A stretch of 64,000 nucleotides of DNA from an uncultured Prochlorococcus sp. (lineage in GTDB: Bacteria; Cyanobacteriota; Cyanobacteriia; PCC-6307; Cyanobiaceae), in assembly GCA_902622705.1 (NCBI GenBank), contig CACNQT010000004.1, positions 27,359 through 91,358 of the forward strand, in the 5' to 3' direction. Made by a program: the position numbers and the translations under genes. Shown here one piece after another: positions 22,516 through 33,506 of this stretch (positions within the stretch are counted from its first letter, which is position 1; each line of letters starts with the position of its first letter). Below the pieces are notes generated by a model. That model ran no database searches. It was not told the origin of the DNA and saw nothing but the letters and a program-made list of their open reading frames with translations.

Positions 22516-25419
22516 ATGGTTAATAAAGTTGTTAGTAGTTTTGGAGAAGATAACTCAATAAAAATTAGAGGAGCTCGTCAACATAATTTAAAAAATATTG
22601 ACCTTTCACTGCCTAGGAATAAATTTATAGTTTTTACAGGTGTGAGTGGAAGTGGTAAAAGTTCTCTAGCCTTCGATACTATTTTTGCTGAAGGTCAAAG
22701 AAGATATGTTGAGAGTCTTTCGGCATACGCAAGGCAATTTTTGGGTCAAGTAGATAAACCAGATGTTGATAATATTGAAGGTTTATCACCTGCTATTTCA
22801 ATTGATCAAAAATCTACAAGTCATAATCCTCGATCAACAGTTGGAACTGTAACAGAGATACAAGATTATTTAAGATTATTGTTTGGCCGTGCTGGTGAGC
22901 CCCATTGTCACCACTGCGGTATTCCAATTGCACCTCAAACAATTGATGAAATGGTTGATCAAATTCTTCTTTTACCAGAAGGAACAAGGTACCAATTGTT
23001 GGCTCCTGTTGTAAGGGGTAAAAAAGGAACACATACAAAATTAATAAGTGGATTAGCTGCTGAAGGATTTGCTAGAGTAAGAATTAATGGAGAGGTAAGA
23101 GAACTTGCTGATAGTATTGAATTAGATAAAAATCAAATTCATAATATTGAGGTAGTAGTTGATAGATTAATTGCAAGAGATGGAATTCAAGAAAGATTAA
23201 ATGATTCTCTACAAACTTGTCTAAAAAGAGGAGATGGCCTAGCAATAGTAGAAGTCGTTCCAAAAAAAGGAGAAAACTTACCTTCTAACCTAGAGAGAGA
23301 GAAACTTTACTCAGAAAATTATGCATGTCCTGTACATGGCTCTATTGTTGAAGAACTGTCTCCTAGATTATTTTCTTTTAATAGCCCATATGGGGCTTGT
23401 CCAGATTGTCATGGGATTGGTTATTTAAAAAAATTTACTGCTGATAGAGTTATACCTGATAAAACGTTGCCTGTTTATGCTGCAATAGCTCCTTGGAGTG
23501 AAAAGGATAATACTTATTATTTCTCTTTACTTTATTCTGTAGGACAGGCTTATGGTTTTGAATTAAAAACTCCTTGGAAAGATTTAAGTGATTTGCAAAA
23601 AAAAGTTCTACTTTTGGGATCAGATAAACCAATATTAATTCAAGCTGATAGTCGTTTTAAAACTTCTAGTGGTTTTGAAAGACCTTTTGAGGGGATTTTG
23701 CCAATCTTAGAAAGGCAATTGAATGAAGCCAATGGAGAATCGGTAAAACAAAAATTAGAAAAGTATCTAGAATTAGTACCCTGTAAGACATGTTCTGGAA
23801 AAAGATTAAGACCTGAGGCTTTGGCCGTTAAACTTGGTCCATACAATATTACTGACTTAACTTCCATAAGCGTTTCTGAAACCCTTAATCACGTAGAGCG
23901 CATCATGGGTTTAGGTAAGACAAAGAAGGAAAATATATCTTTATCAGAAAAGCAAAAGCAGATAGGTGAATTGGTTTTAAAAGAGATTCGTTTACGTTTG
24001 AAGTTTTTAATTAATGTCGGTTTAGATTATTTGACTTTAGATAGACCAGCTATGACTTTGTCTGGTGGGGAAGCTCAGCGTATTAGATTGGCTACACAAA
24101 TAGGTGCAGGTCTTACTGGTGTTTTATATGTTTTAGATGAACCAAGTATCGGTTTGCACCAGAGAGACAATGACAGATTATTAGAAACATTAAAAAGCTT
24201 AAGAGACTTGGGAAATACTTTAGTTGTGGTTGAACATGATGAAGATACTATGAAATCCGCGGATTATTTAGTAGATATTGGTCCAGGGGCAGGTGTTTAT
24301 GGTGGGGAAATAATAGCTAAAGGATCTTATCAAGACGTCTTAAATTCAGAAAGGTCATTAACTGGAGCTTATCTCAGTGGTAGGAAGTCGATTACTACTC
24401 CAAAAGAACGTAGATCATCTGTTAAAAAAAGCTTAATATTAAATAATTGCTCTAAAAATAATTTAAAAAATATTTCTGTGGAATTTCCTTTAGGAAGGTT
24501 AGTTTCTGTAACTGGTGTAAGTGGAAGTGGAAAGAGCACTTTGATAAATGAATTACTTCATCCTGCATTGTGTCATTCTCTAGGGTTAAAGGTTCCTTTT
24601 CCTCAAGGTGTAAAAGAGTTAAAGGGTATAAAGGCAATTGATAAAGTTATCGTTATTGATCAATCTCCAATAGGAAGAACTCCAAGGTCAAATCCTGCTA
24701 CATATACAGGTGCTTTTGATCCTATAAGGCAGATATTTACTGCCACAGTAGAAGCAAAAGCAAGAGGTTATCAGGCTGGTCAATTTAGCTTTAATGTGAA
24801 AGGAGGAAGATGTGAAGCCTGTAAAGGCCAGGGAGTTAATGTTATTGAAATGAATTTTTTACCTGATGTGTATGTTCAATGTGAAGTATGTAAAGGAGCT
24901 CGTTTTAATAGAGAAACTCTTCAAGTTAAATATAAAGGTTTTAATATATCTGATGTTTTAGAGATGACTGTTGAACAAGCTGCAGAAACTTTTTCTGCTA
25001 TACCTCAAGCCGCTGATAGATTATCTACATTGGTTGATGTTGGCTTAGGATATGTCAAATTAGGCCAGCCAGCTCCTACATTATCTGGTGGAGAGGCTCA
25101 AAGAGTTAAGTTAGCTACGGAATTGTCAAAAAGAGCTACTGGAAAAACTTTATATTTGATTGATGAACCAACTACAGGGTTAAGTTTTTATGATGTTCAT
25201 AAATTAATGGATGTGATACAACGTTTGGTAGATAAAGGCAATTCGGTAATTGTTATTGAACATAATTTAGATGTTATTAGATGTTCAGATTGGATTATCG
25301 ATTTAGGACCTGATGGAGGGGACAAAGGAGGAGAAATTATTGCAGAAGGTATTCCGGAGGATGTAGCTAAAAATCCTATAAGTCATACAGCAAAATATCT
25401 TAAAAAGGTTCTAAAATAA
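22516..25419 (+). CDS. uvrA: excinuclease ABC subunit A
   Basis: 967 aa, two ABC ATPase halves, YAYARQFLGQ-type and zinc-finger segments. Confidence 0.98.
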   Translation: MVNKVVSSFGEDNSIKIRGARQHNLKNIDLSLPRNKFIVFTGVSGSGKSSLAFDTIFAEGQRRYVESLSAYARQFLGQVDKPDVDNIEGLSPAISIDQKSTSHNPRSTVGTVTEIQDYLRLLFGRAGEPHCHHCGIPIAPQTIDEMVDQILLLPEGTRYQLLAPVVRGKKGTHTKLISGLAAEGFARVRINGEVRELADSIELDKNQIHNIEVVVDRLIARDGIQERLNDSLQTCLKRGDGLAIVEVVPKKGENLPSNLEREKLYSENYACPVHGSIVEELSPRLFSFNSPYGACPDCHGIGYLKKFTADRVIPDKTLPVYAAIAPWSEKDNTYYFSLLYSVGQAYGFELKTPWKDLSDLQKKVLLLGSDKPILIQADSRFKTSSGFERPFEGILPILERQLNEANGESVKQKLEKYLELVPCKTCSGKRLRPEALAVKLGPYNITDLTSISVSETLNHVERIMGLGKTKKENISLSEKQKQIGELVLKEIRLRLKFLINVGLDYLTLDRPAMTLSGGEAQRIRLATQIGAGLTGVLYVLDEPSIGLHQRDNDRLLETLKSLRDLGNTLVVVEHDEDTMKSADYLVDIGPGAGVYGGEIIAKGSYQDVLNSERSLTGAYLSGRKSITTPKERRSSVKKSLILNNCSKNNLKNISVEFPLGRLVSVTGVSGSGKSTLINELLHPALCHSLGLKVPFPQGVKELKGIKAIDKVIVIDQSPIGRTPRSNPATYTGAFDPIRQIFTATVEAKARGYQAGQFSFNVKGGRCEACKGQGVNVIEMNFLPDVYVQCEVCKGARFNRETLQVKYKGFNISDVLEMTVEQAAETFSAIPQAADRLSTLVDVGLGYVKLGQPAPTLSGGEAQRVKLATELSKRATGKTLYLIDEPTTGLSFYDVHKLMDVIQRLVDKGNSVIVIEHNLDVIRCSDWIIDLGPDGGDKGGEIIAEGIPEDVAKNPISHTAKYLKKVLK

Positions 25420-25618
25420 AAAATACTTGTTGCATTTCTTTTTATTTTAATTATTCCAGCAGAACGAAATTTTTTTTCAAAGGTATATAAAACTTGTCTA
25501 TAACTGCTTTTTTTAAACTTTTATATTAAAAAAATTTCAAATCATAATGCTTTCTTAATATTTCCTTGGAAAATTCAGCTTATTTGTATTAAAGGCCGTT
25601 CATCGGAGGATTTGCTAA

Positions 25619-27025
25619 ATGAGGTTGAATTTTTTACATTTACATTTACATGGTCTTATACGTTCTAAAAATCTTGAGTTAGGCAGGGATGCAGATACAG
25701 GAGGGCAAACACAATACGTTTTAGAGTTAATTAAAAGTTTGGCTAATACTTCTGAAGTTGATCAAGTAGATTTAGTTACGCGTCTAATAAACGATCCTAA
25801 AGTAGACAATGAATATTCTCAAGAAGAAGAATTTGTAGAACTTGGAGTTAGAATTTTAAGATTCAAATTTGGACCTAATAAATATTTAAGAAAGGAATTG
25901 CTTTGGCCTTATTTAGATGATTTAACTGAAAATCTTATCAATTATTATAAAAAAAATAAAAAGCCTAATTTCATTCATGCACATTATGCAGATGCTGGAT
26001 ATGTAGGAGTCAAACTAAGTAAATCCTTAAACGTTCCTCTTATTTTTACTGGTCATTCTTTAGGAAGAGAGAAAAAAAGAAAATTGCTTGATACTGGTTT
26101 AAAAACTAATCAAATAGAAAAGCTTTATTCTATAAGTAAAAGAATTGAGGCAGAAGAAAAAGCATTGAAGTCTGCAGATATTGTTGTTACAAGTACTAAA
26201 CAAGAGTCAGTGTATCAATATTCTCAATATTCTTCCTTTTCACCTCACAAAGCTAAAGTTATTCCCCCCGGTGTTGATCATACAAAATTTCATCATATTC
26301 ACTCCACGAGCGAGACAGCAGAAATTGATAACATGATGAACCCTTTTCTAAAGGATTCTACTAAACCTCCATTTTTGACTATTTCTAGAGCTGTACGAAG
26401 AAAAAATATTCCTTCTTTGATTGAAGCATATGGAAGATCTGAAAAATTAAAAAGAAAAACTAATTTAATTTTGATTTTGGGTTGTAGAGATAGTACTTCA
26501 AAACTTGATCCTCAACAAAAAGATGTTTTCAATAATATTTTTGAAACAATTGATAAATATAATTTGTATGGAAAGGTAGCTTATCCAAAAAAACATCTTC
26601 CAACTCAGATTCCTGCTTTATATAGGTGGGCTGCTAGCAGAGGTGGTGTATTTGTAAATCCGGCTTTAACAGAGCCTTTTGGTTTAACTCTTCTTGAAGC
26701 TTCTTCATGTGGATTACCAATAATATCAACAAATGATGGAGGGCCAAAAGAAATTCGTTCAAAATGTGAAAATGGACTTCTAGTAGATGTTACTGATATT
26801 AATGAGTTAAAAGTTATTCTTGAAAAAGGAATTTCAAATAATAATCAGTGGAAAATATGGAGCAGAAATGGAATTGAGGGTGTTAACAGGCACTTTAGTT
26901 GGAACACTCATGTACATAATTATTTATCAGTACTTACTGAACAATTTTCAAGTTCAAGTTATTCTTCATCCGACATTAAACAAAGTTGTTTAAAAGGGAC
27001 TTCCTCACTTATAAAACCCCATTGA
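25619..27025 (+). CDS. sucrose-phosphate-synthase-like glycosyltransferase (GT4), GT domain only
   Basis: HLHGLIRSKNLELGRDADTGGQTQYVLEL, FTGHSLGREKKRKLL, IPPGVDHTKF, ALTEPFGLTLLEASSCGLPII; strong upstream SD (tcggagga). Confidence 0.88.
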   Translation: MRLNFLHLHLHGLIRSKNLELGRDADTGGQTQYVLELIKSLANTSEVDQVDLVTRLINDPKVDNEYSQEEEFVELGVRILRFKFGPNKYLRKELLWPYLDDLTENLINYYKKNKKPNFIHAHYADAGYVGVKLSKSLNVPLIFTGHSLGREKKRKLLDTGLKTNQIEKLYSISKRIEAEEKALKSADIVVTSTKQESVYQYSQYSSFSPHKAKVIPPGVDHTKFHHIHSTSETAEIDNMMNPFLKDSTKPPFLTISRAVRRKNIPSLIEAYGRSEKLKRKTNLILILGCRDSTSKLDPQQKDVFNNIFETIDKYNLYGKVAYPKKHLPTQIPALYRWAASRGGVFVNPALTEPFGLTLLEASSCGLPIISTNDGGPKEIRSKCENGLLVDVTDINELKVILEKGISNNNQWKIWSRNGIEGVNRHFSWNTHVHNYLSVLTEQFSSSSYSSSDIKQSCLKGTSSLIKPH

Positions 27026-27204
27026 TCAAAAACCTCAGGGTCAGGGTGAAGAATTAGTTGATTATTTTGAGTTTTCTTTAGTTTAAAGCCCTTTTTAGAT
27101 AGTTTTTTCATTAAGTTAGCAGTCTCTTCAAATCTTGATGCCATTGCATCAAGACTTGAGCAGTCACTTGTTAATCCATTATCTTTCCATGTAAAAAAAT
27201 TCAT
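26959..27204 (-). CDS. small conserved-looking hypothetical protein (81 aa)
   Basis: Intact ATG ORF filling the gap before mraY; its 3' end is antisense to the end of the SPS-like gene. Confidence 0.65.
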   Translation of the reverse strand: MNFFTWKDNGLTSDCSSLDAMASRFEETANLMKKLSKKGFKLKKTQNNQLILHPDPEVFDQWGFISEEVPFKQLCLMSDEE

Positions 27205-27214
27205 AACAAATTTT

Positions 27215-28294
27215 TCAAAGATTAATTTTTAAAACTATACCTAAAATTACAAGTAAAATGTTGATTTTCCAAAAATTTTCAACTATTTTTTGTTCCTTTA
27301 CTCCTTTAAGTTCAAAGTGGTGGTGTAGTGGAGCCATTAAAAATATGCGTTTACCTCTATTAAATAATTTTTTTGTAATTTTAAAAAATCCCACTTGAAT
27401 CATTACTGATAACGATTCAATAATAAATATTCCTGAGAAAATAGATAAGGTAAAAACACTATTGGTTAATAACGCTATAGAACCCAGAATTGCTCCAATA
27501 CTTAGAGATCCTGTGTCACCCATAAATATTTTTGCAGGATTACTATTATATTTGAGAAATCCTAAGCATATGCCGGACATCGAAAAACATAAGATGCTAA
27601 AAACAAAAAGTTCTTGCTGTTCTTTCAATAATATTTCTGTTCCTAGTCCATAAAAAACAATCCCACTGCATCCAGCTGCTAATCCATCTAGTCCATCAGT
27701 CAAATTTACTGAATTACTTATGCCAACTAGTACAAAAAAAGAAATAGGAAATATAAAAATACTTGTATCTATTTTCCAAGATTCAGAAATTGTAATTAAT
27801 GGATTTATTAAATCGTTTTCATAGGCTAAAAATATAAAAATTAATGAGATGATACTCTGTAAAATGAATTTTTCTTTTGACTTTAATCCTGTATTTTTTC
27901 TGTTTTTAATGCTTAAATAATCATCTAAAAAGCCTATACAAAAGAAACCAAAAATAGTACATAATAAAAGCAATAATTTAAGAGAACCTAAATTTATAGT
28001 TATTATTAAAAGTAAAATTAAAAATGGAATTATCATAAAAATTCCACCCATCGTTGGGGTATTACTTTTTTTAAAGTGATTAGCGGGACCTTCAGTTCTA
28101 ATATTTTGAAGTAAATTTAATTTGTTTATTATTTTTAGACCATTCTTTGTTATTAATAAAGAAATAAAAAAAAATAATATGTAAATCCCTATAAAAATAA
28201 AATTATTAAAAGAATAGGAGGTAACTATTAAAGCAAAGGTATTAAATATTAATAAAGATTTAAAGTTAAAATTTTTAATCTTCCCAATCATCAT
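27215..28294 (-). CDS. mraY: phospho-N-acetylmuramoyl-pentapeptide transferase
   Basis: NTPTMGGIFMI, NLTDGLDGLAAG, FMGDTGSLSIGA, APLHHHFELKG. Confidence 0.97.
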   Translation of the reverse strand: MMIGKIKNFNFKSLLIFNTFALIVTSYSFNNFIFIGIYILFFFISLLITKNGLKIINKLNLLQNIRTEGPANHFKKSNTPTMGGIFMIIPFLILLLIITINLGSLKLLLLLCTIFGFFCIGFLDDYLSIKNRKNTGLKSKEKFILQSIISLIFIFLAYENDLINPLITISESWKIDTSIFIFPISFFVLVGISNSVNLTDGLDGLAAGCSGIVFYGLGTEILLKEQQELFVFSILCFSMSGICLGFLKYNSNPAKIFMGDTGSLSIGAILGSIALLTNSVFTLSIFSGIFIIESLSVMIQVGFFKITKKLFNRGKRIFLMAPLHHHFELKGVKEQKIVENFWKINILLVILGIVLKINL

Positions 28295-28553
28295 CCGAAG
28301 GTTCTTCTTCAGTTTTATAATCTTCCTTTTCTCCCATTAGCGCTGAAAGCTCTTCTTCTTCAATTGTACTAATTTCTTGTGAATCTCCTGCGCTTTCGGT
28401 AACAAGTCTTCCTGTATTTTCAAGCCAAGATAGTAAATCTGGTTCATCTCTTAATGGCAAAACAGGCGCAGGATCATCTCTGTGGTAGCAAGTTAAAGCA
28501 GGGTTAACTTCAGAAATATCGTCTAATCTAAGTTTTAAGTTATTTGAGTTCAT
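28275..28553 (-). CDS. DUF3134-like small acidic protein
   Basis: NPALTCYHRDDPAPVLPLRDEPDLLSWLENTGRLV pattern typical of cyanobacterial DUF3134. Confidence 0.78.
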   Translation of the reverse strand: MNSNNLKLRLDDISEVNPALTCYHRDDPAPVLPLRDEPDLLSWLENTGRLVTESAGDSQEISTIEEEELSALMGEKEDYKTEEEPSDDDWED

Positions 28554-28606
28554 TAAAAATTATGTTCTATATATAAGATAATACATAATAAAGCTCACGA
28601 AAAACA

Positions 28607-28801
28607 TTGTTTGATAAAGGAAATTTAAAATACTTTTTTATCTGGTTAATCTCATTGTTCCTTTCTGCATTATTTAAGCTTATTGGATACTTGAATCCCA
28701 ATGTTTTAATAATTAATAACTTTCTTCTCTTATTACTAGTTTTTGGTCCAGCTCTTTTAGTTACAATAATATTAGTTTTTAATAAGTTATCAAATTCTTA
28801 A
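28607..28801 (+). CDS. small membrane protein (64 aa, TTG start)
   Basis: Two predicted TM segments; fills the gap upstream of argG. Confidence 0.5.
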   Translation: MFDKGNLKYFFIWLISLFLSALFKLIGYLNPNVLIINNFLLLLLVFGPALLVTIILVFNKLSNS

Positions 28802-28822
28802 TTACGTCACAAATAAAAATTT

Positions 28823-30052
28823 ATGGAGCAAATTGAAATGCAGCAGGTAAAAAAAGTTGTACTAGCTTATTCTGGTGGCGTTGATACGAGCGTTTGTATT
28901 CCATATTTAAAGAATGAATATGGCATTTCAGAAGTGGTTACTTTTGTGGCAGATCTTGGGCAAGGTGAAGATTTAGAATTTATTAGACAAAAAGCATTAA
29001 ATTCTGGCGCTTCTAAATCAATCGTTGGTAATTTAGTTGATAGTTTTGTTGAGAAGTATGCTTTCCCAGCTATTAGAGCAAATGCATTGTATTTAGATAA
29101 ATATCCATTATCTACAGCTCTTGCTAGGCCTTTAATTGCTGAAAACCTTGTAAATACTGCAAGAGAGATTAATGCAGATGCAGTAGCTCATGGTTGCACT
29201 GGTAAAGGGAATGATCAAGTTCGTTTTGATTTGGCAATTAATGCTTTAGGTCCTGATTTAAAAATTATTACTCCTGCAAGAGAGTGGAATATGAGTAGGG
29301 AAGAGGCAATATTGTATGGAGAAAAATTTGGTATTCCTGCACCGGTATCAAAAAAATCACCATACTCAATAGACGTTAACCTTCTTGGTAGAAGTATTGA
29401 AGCGGGCATATTAGAGGACCCAATGCATGAAGCACCTGAAGATATTTTTGCAATGACATCATCAATTGATAATTCACCTGATTTTCCTCAAGATATAGAA
29501 ATTGTTTTCAAAAATGGGTTTCCAGTCGGAATTAATAATGAAGTTTTAACTCCAGTAGAGATTATTCAAAAAGCTAACGATCTAGCAGGTGAACATGGTT
29601 TTGGAAGAATAGATATGATTGAAGATCGAGTAGTAGGTATCAAAAGCAGAGAGATTTACGAAACACCTGGCCTTTTACTTCTAATCAAAGCTCACAAGGA
29701 ATTAGAAAGTATAACATTAAACCCAGATGTTATTGACTTCAAAGGAATAGTGGAAAAAAAATGGAGTCAATTAGTATATCAGGGGTTTTGGTTCGGACCT
29801 CTTAAAGATAGTTTAGATGCTTTTATTTCATCGACTCAAATTTCAGTTAATGGAAGAGTAAAGATTAGACTTCATAAGGGGAACGCCATTGTAGTTGGAA
29901 GAATGTCGGAAAATAATTCACTTTATAGGGAAGATTTGGCAACTTACAGTCAAAACGATGTCTTTAATCATTCTTTAGCAGAGGGTTTTATTTATATGTG
30001 GGGTATGTCTAATAAAATATGGGCCGAGTTAAATTCAAAAACAAATGATTAA
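28823..30052 (+). CDS. argG: argininosuccinate synthase
   Basis: [34 protein letters not shown]. Confidence 0.97.
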   Translation: MEQIEMQQVKKVVLAYSGGVDTSVCIPYLKNEYGISEVVTFVADLGQGEDLEFIRQKALNSGASKSIVGNLVDSFVEKYAFPAIRANALYLDKYPLSTALARPLIAENLVNTAREINADAVAHGCTGKGNDQVRFDLAINALGPDLKIITPAREWNMSREEAILYGEKFGIPAPVSKKSPYSIDVNLLGRSIEAGILEDPMHEAPEDIFAMTSSIDNSPDFPQDIEIVFKNGFPVGINNEVLTPVEIIQKANDLAGEHGFGRIDMIEDRVVGIKSREIYETPGLLLLIKAHKELESITLNPDVIDFKGIVEKKWSQLVYQGFWFGPLKDSLDAFISSTQISVNGRVKIRLHKGNAIVVGRMSENNSLYREDLATYSQNDVFNHSLAEGFIYMWGMSNKIWAELNSKTND

Positions 30053-30073
30053 ATATTAGGTTTCTGTATTATC

Positions 30074-30529
30074 TTAGATTTCAGTATCGTCTTTTTCTGA
30101 AGTTGAAGCTTTAGTGCTCGTTAACGTTTGTTCTTCTTTAGATTCAACATTGGCTTCTTGGTTATCTTTATTCTCTGATTGAGGTGCACTCTTACTCGAA
30201 GTTCTTGGGGTTGGTAAAGATCCTTCTTGTTTGACGGTCATGTATCTAATAACATCTTCACTAAGTCTCATTGCTTTTTCAATTTTAAAAATATGTTGCC
30301 CATTACCTTGATGACTCAATTGAACGTAAATTCCTTCTCTATGTTTTGATATTTGATAAGCTAATCTTCTCTTACCCCTCATTTGACTATCAAGGATGGT
30401 ACCGCCAAATTCTTCTAGAAGTTTATTGTACTTATCAATATGATTAGTTACTTCATCTTCCGCAATATCAGGTCGGAGGATGTACATTGTTTCGTAATAA
30501 GATTGTTGGTCGTTCATAATTTCAGACAA
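30074..30529 (-). CDS. rpsF: 30S ribosomal protein S6 with long C-terminal extension
   Basis: [48 protein letters not shown]. Confidence 0.95.
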   Translation of the reverse strand: MSEIMNDQQSYYETMYILRPDIAEDEVTNHIDKYNKLLEEFGGTILDSQMRGKRRLAYQISKHREGIYVQLSHQGNGQHIFKIEKAMRLSEDVIRYMTVKQEGSLPTPRTSSKSAPQSENKDNQEANVESKEEQTLTSTKASTSEKDDTEI

Positions 30530-30599
30530 GGTCTTTGGCTCAAAATTGAAGTAATGAGCGTCTGTTCATTATTTACGATACATTATGGAGGGTAGTTTC

Positions 30600-31481
30600 T
30601 TAAAAATTAACATCATTTTTTTTAAGATATTTTTTTATTGCGTCATTCATAATTTCAAAAGGCACTTCTAAACCATCTGTCCAAAATGATAATGATTTTA
30701 TTCCTTGAGCGATAAGCATTTGCAAACCATCGATAGTCATGCACCCTTTTTTAGCGCTAAACTTTAATAAAGAAGTTGGAGCGGGATTGTATATTAGATC
30801 GTAAATAATTGATTTTGAGTTAAGAGATCTCCAAAAATGCTCTCCAAATGGCAAGATAAACTCTTCATGTTTAGTTGTTTTCATTCCTACCGGCGTTGTA
30901 TTTACAATTAAATCTGCTTCTTCAATTAAATTTTGAGCCCGATTATCATTATTTAGCAAACCCTGAATTTCAATTTGTTTTCCAAAATTTATTATTAATT
31001 CATCTAGAGATGATTTATTTCTTGAAATTATCGAAATTTTTGAAGAATTAAGATTTATTAATCCTTGAATAACAGATCTTGCAGCCCCGCCGGAGCCAAG
31101 AACTATAGATTTTTTATTAGTTAAACTTAAAGTCTTTAAAGGATAAACGAAACCTTCTACGTCTGTATTAGTTCCGCTCCATTGTTTTTTAGAATTTAAT
31201 TTAAGAGTATTAATTGCTTTTAATTTGTTAGCAATAGGGGAAATTTCACTGCAAAGTTCAAATACTTTTTCTTTATAAGGAATTGTAATATTTAAACCTT
31301 TGCAATTAACTTCTTTAAAGGAATTGAGAACCAATTCTACATCTTTATCTTTGCAAGGTATTGCAATATAAATCAAATCTAATCCTAAATATTGGAGGGC
31401 GGCATTTTGCATAATTGGTGACAAAGAATGGTTTACTGGATTGCCGATTAATGCAATAAAAGATGTTTTACTTGTAATCAT
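30600..31481 (-). CDS. aroE: shikimate dehydrogenase
   Basis: ALIGNPVNHSLSPIMQNAAL, NITIPYKE, VLGSGGAARSVI, NTTPVGM. Start set at internal Met before TSKTSFIALIGNP. Confidence 0.95.
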   Translation of the reverse strand: MITSKTSFIALIGNPVNHSLSPIMQNAALQYLGLDLIYIAIPCKDKDVELVLNSFKEVNCKGLNITIPYKEKVFELCSEISPIANKLKAINTLKLNSKKQWSGTNTDVEGFVYPLKTLSLTNKKSIVLGSGGAARSVIQGLINLNSSKISIISRNKSSLDELIINFGKQIEIQGLLNNDNRAQNLIEEADLIVNTTPVGMKTTKHEEFILPFGEHFWRSLNSKSIIYDLIYNPAPTSLLKFSAKKGCMTIDGLQMLIAQGIKSLSFWTDGLEVPFEIMNDAIKKYLKKNDVNF

Positions 31482-31598
31482 TTTTAGAAATTTTTTTGAA
31501 AAAAATTGCGATCTGTTCGGGAACCACACCCCGTCTTTGAGTAACAATAATGGCGTCGATGACCGAATATGGAGAATATTAAATATGAGAATTTACCC

Positions 31599-33506
31599 AT
31601 GGGTAAGGTTGTAGGAATCGATTTAGGAACAACTAATAGTTGTGTTGCTGTAATGGAAGGTGGCAAACCTACTGTAATAGCAAATGCAGAGGGTTTCAGA
31701 ACTACTCCATCAGTTGTTGCATACACAAAAAATCAAGATCAGCTTGTTGGACAAATTGCTAAAAGGCAAGCTGTTATGAATCCTGAAAATACGTTTTATT
31801 CTGCAAAGCGTTTTGTGGGTAGAAGAGTTGATGAAGTCAATGAAGAATCTAAAGAAGTTAGTTATTCTGTTGAAAAATCTGGTTCTAGTGTCAAATTAAA
31901 GTGCCCAATTTTAGATAAGCAGTTTTCTCCTGAAGAGGTAAGTTCTCAGGTTTTAAGAAAGTTAGCTGATGATGCAGGGAAATATCTTGGTGAAAAAGTT
32001 ACGCAGGCTGTAATAACTGTTCCAGCTTACTTTAATGATTCTCAAAGGCAGGCAACAAAAGATGCTGGTAAGATTGCGGGTTTAGAAGTGCTCAGAATAG
32101 TTAATGAGCCAACTGCAGCAGCATTAGCATATGGCTTGGACAAGGAAAATGAAAAAATACTTGTTTTTGATTTAGGAGGAGGAACATTTGATGTCTCAGT
32201 AATTGAAGCTGGTGATGGAGTCACTGAAGTTTTATCTACCTCTGGAGACACCCATCTTGGAGGTGATGATTTTGATAGATGCATAGTAGATCATTTAGCT
32301 AGTACTTTTAAATCCAATGAGGGAATTGACCTAAGGCAAGATAAGCAAGCTTTGCAAAGACTTACTGAAGCAGCAGAAAAAGCGAAAATTGAGCTTTCAA
32401 ATGCCACGCAAAGTGAAATAAATTTACCTTTTATCACAGCGACTCCTGAAGGACCAAAACATTTGGATCTGAATTTAACTCGAGCAAAGTTTGAAGAATT
32501 AGCATCTTCTTTAATCGACAGATGTAAGACCCCAGTTGAGAGAGCTATAAGTGACGCAAAAATTTCTTCTAGTGAGATTGATGAGGTTGTTATGGTTGGA
32601 GGCTCATCCAGGATTCCAGCTGTTTTAGATTTAGTTAAAAAAATAATAGGTAAAGAACCCAATCAGACTGTTAATCCTGATGAAGTAGTTGCTGTTGGAG
32701 CAGCTATCCAGGGAGGAGTTTTAGCGGGTGAAGTAAAAGATATTTTGTTGCTTGATGTTACTCCACTTTCTTTAGGTGTAGAGACTTTAGGCGGTGTTAT
32801 GACAAAAATGATAAATCGAAATACTACAGTTCCTACGAAAAAATCTGAAACATATTCAACTGCTGTAGATGGACAAACAAATGTAGAAATACATGTCTTA
32901 CAGGGTGAAAGAGAAATGGCTTCTGATAATAAAAGTTTGGGAACTTTTAGATTGGATGGTATACCTTCAGCACCACGAGGTGTTCCTCAGATTGAAGTTA
33001 CATTCGATATAGACGCAAATGGTATTCTTAGTGTTACAGCTAAAGATAAGGGAAGTGGCAAAGAGCAAAGTATTTCTATTACTGGCGCTTCTACTCTATC
33101 TGACAATGAGGTGGAAAAAATGGTAAAAGATGCTGAATCAAATGCATCGGCAGATAAAGAAAAAAGAGAAAAAATTGATTTAAAAAATCAGGCTGAAACA
33201 CTTGTGTATCAGACAGAAAAGCAACTTGGGGAGCTCGGAGATAAAGTCGATGCAGCAGTAAAGTCTAAGGTTGAAGAAAAAAGTAATGCTTTAAAAGAGG
33301 CAACATCAAAAGAAGATTATGAATCAATGAAAAAACTTCTTGAAGAACTTCAGCAAGAACTTTATGCAGTTGGTTCGTCTGTTTATCAACAGCCTGGTAA
33401 TCAACCTCCATCTCCTGGTTCTTCGGCCGGTCCTGATCAGAATGATTCAAACGAAAAAGGGGGAGATGATGTTATTGATGCAGACTTTACTGAAACAAAA
33501 GATTAG
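31599..33506 (+). CDS. dnaK: molecular chaperone DnaK (Hsp70)
   Basis: [45 protein letters not shown]; canonical C-terminus. Likely ATG at 31599. Confidence 0.98.
   Translation: MGKVVGIDLGTTNSCVAVMEGGKPTVIANAEGFRTTPSVVAYTKNQDQLVGQIAKRQAVMNPENTFYSAKRFVGRRVDEVNEESKEVSYSVEKSGSSVKLKCPILDKQFSPEEVSSQVLRKLADDAGKYLGEKVTQAVITVPAYFNDSQRQATKDAGKIAGLEVLRIVNEPTAAALAYGLDKENEKILVFDLGGGTFDVSVIEAGDGVTEVLSTSGDTHLGGDDFDRCIVDHLASTFKSNEGIDLRQDKQALQRLTEAAEKAKIELSNATQSEINLPFITATPEGPKHLDLNLTRAKFEELASSLIDRCKTPVERAISDAKISSSEIDEVVMVGGSSRIPAVLDLVKKIIGKEPNQTVNPDEVVAVGAAIQGGVLAGEVKDILLLDVTPLSLGVETLGGVMTKMINRNTTVPTKKSETYSTAVDGQTNVEIHVLQGEREMASDNKSLGTFRLDGIPSAPRGVPQIEVTFDIDANGILSVTAKDKGSGKEQSISITGASTLSDNEVEKMVKDAESNASADKEKREKIDLKNQAETLVYQTEKQLGELGDKVDAAVKSKVEEKSNALKEATSKEDYESMKKLLEELQQELYAVGSSVYQQPGNQPPSPGSSAGPDQNDSNEKGGDDVIDADFTETKD

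Noticed and set aside
22516-25419. UvrA first zinc-finger ligand appears as CPVH instead of CPxC
   Set aside because: Cys-to-His variation at this position is seen in other UvrA families (as I recall), so not likely novel
32291-32662. 123-aa - strand ORF antisense to dnaK
   Set aside because: Mirrors a highly conserved gene; known artefact of antisense frames in dnaK
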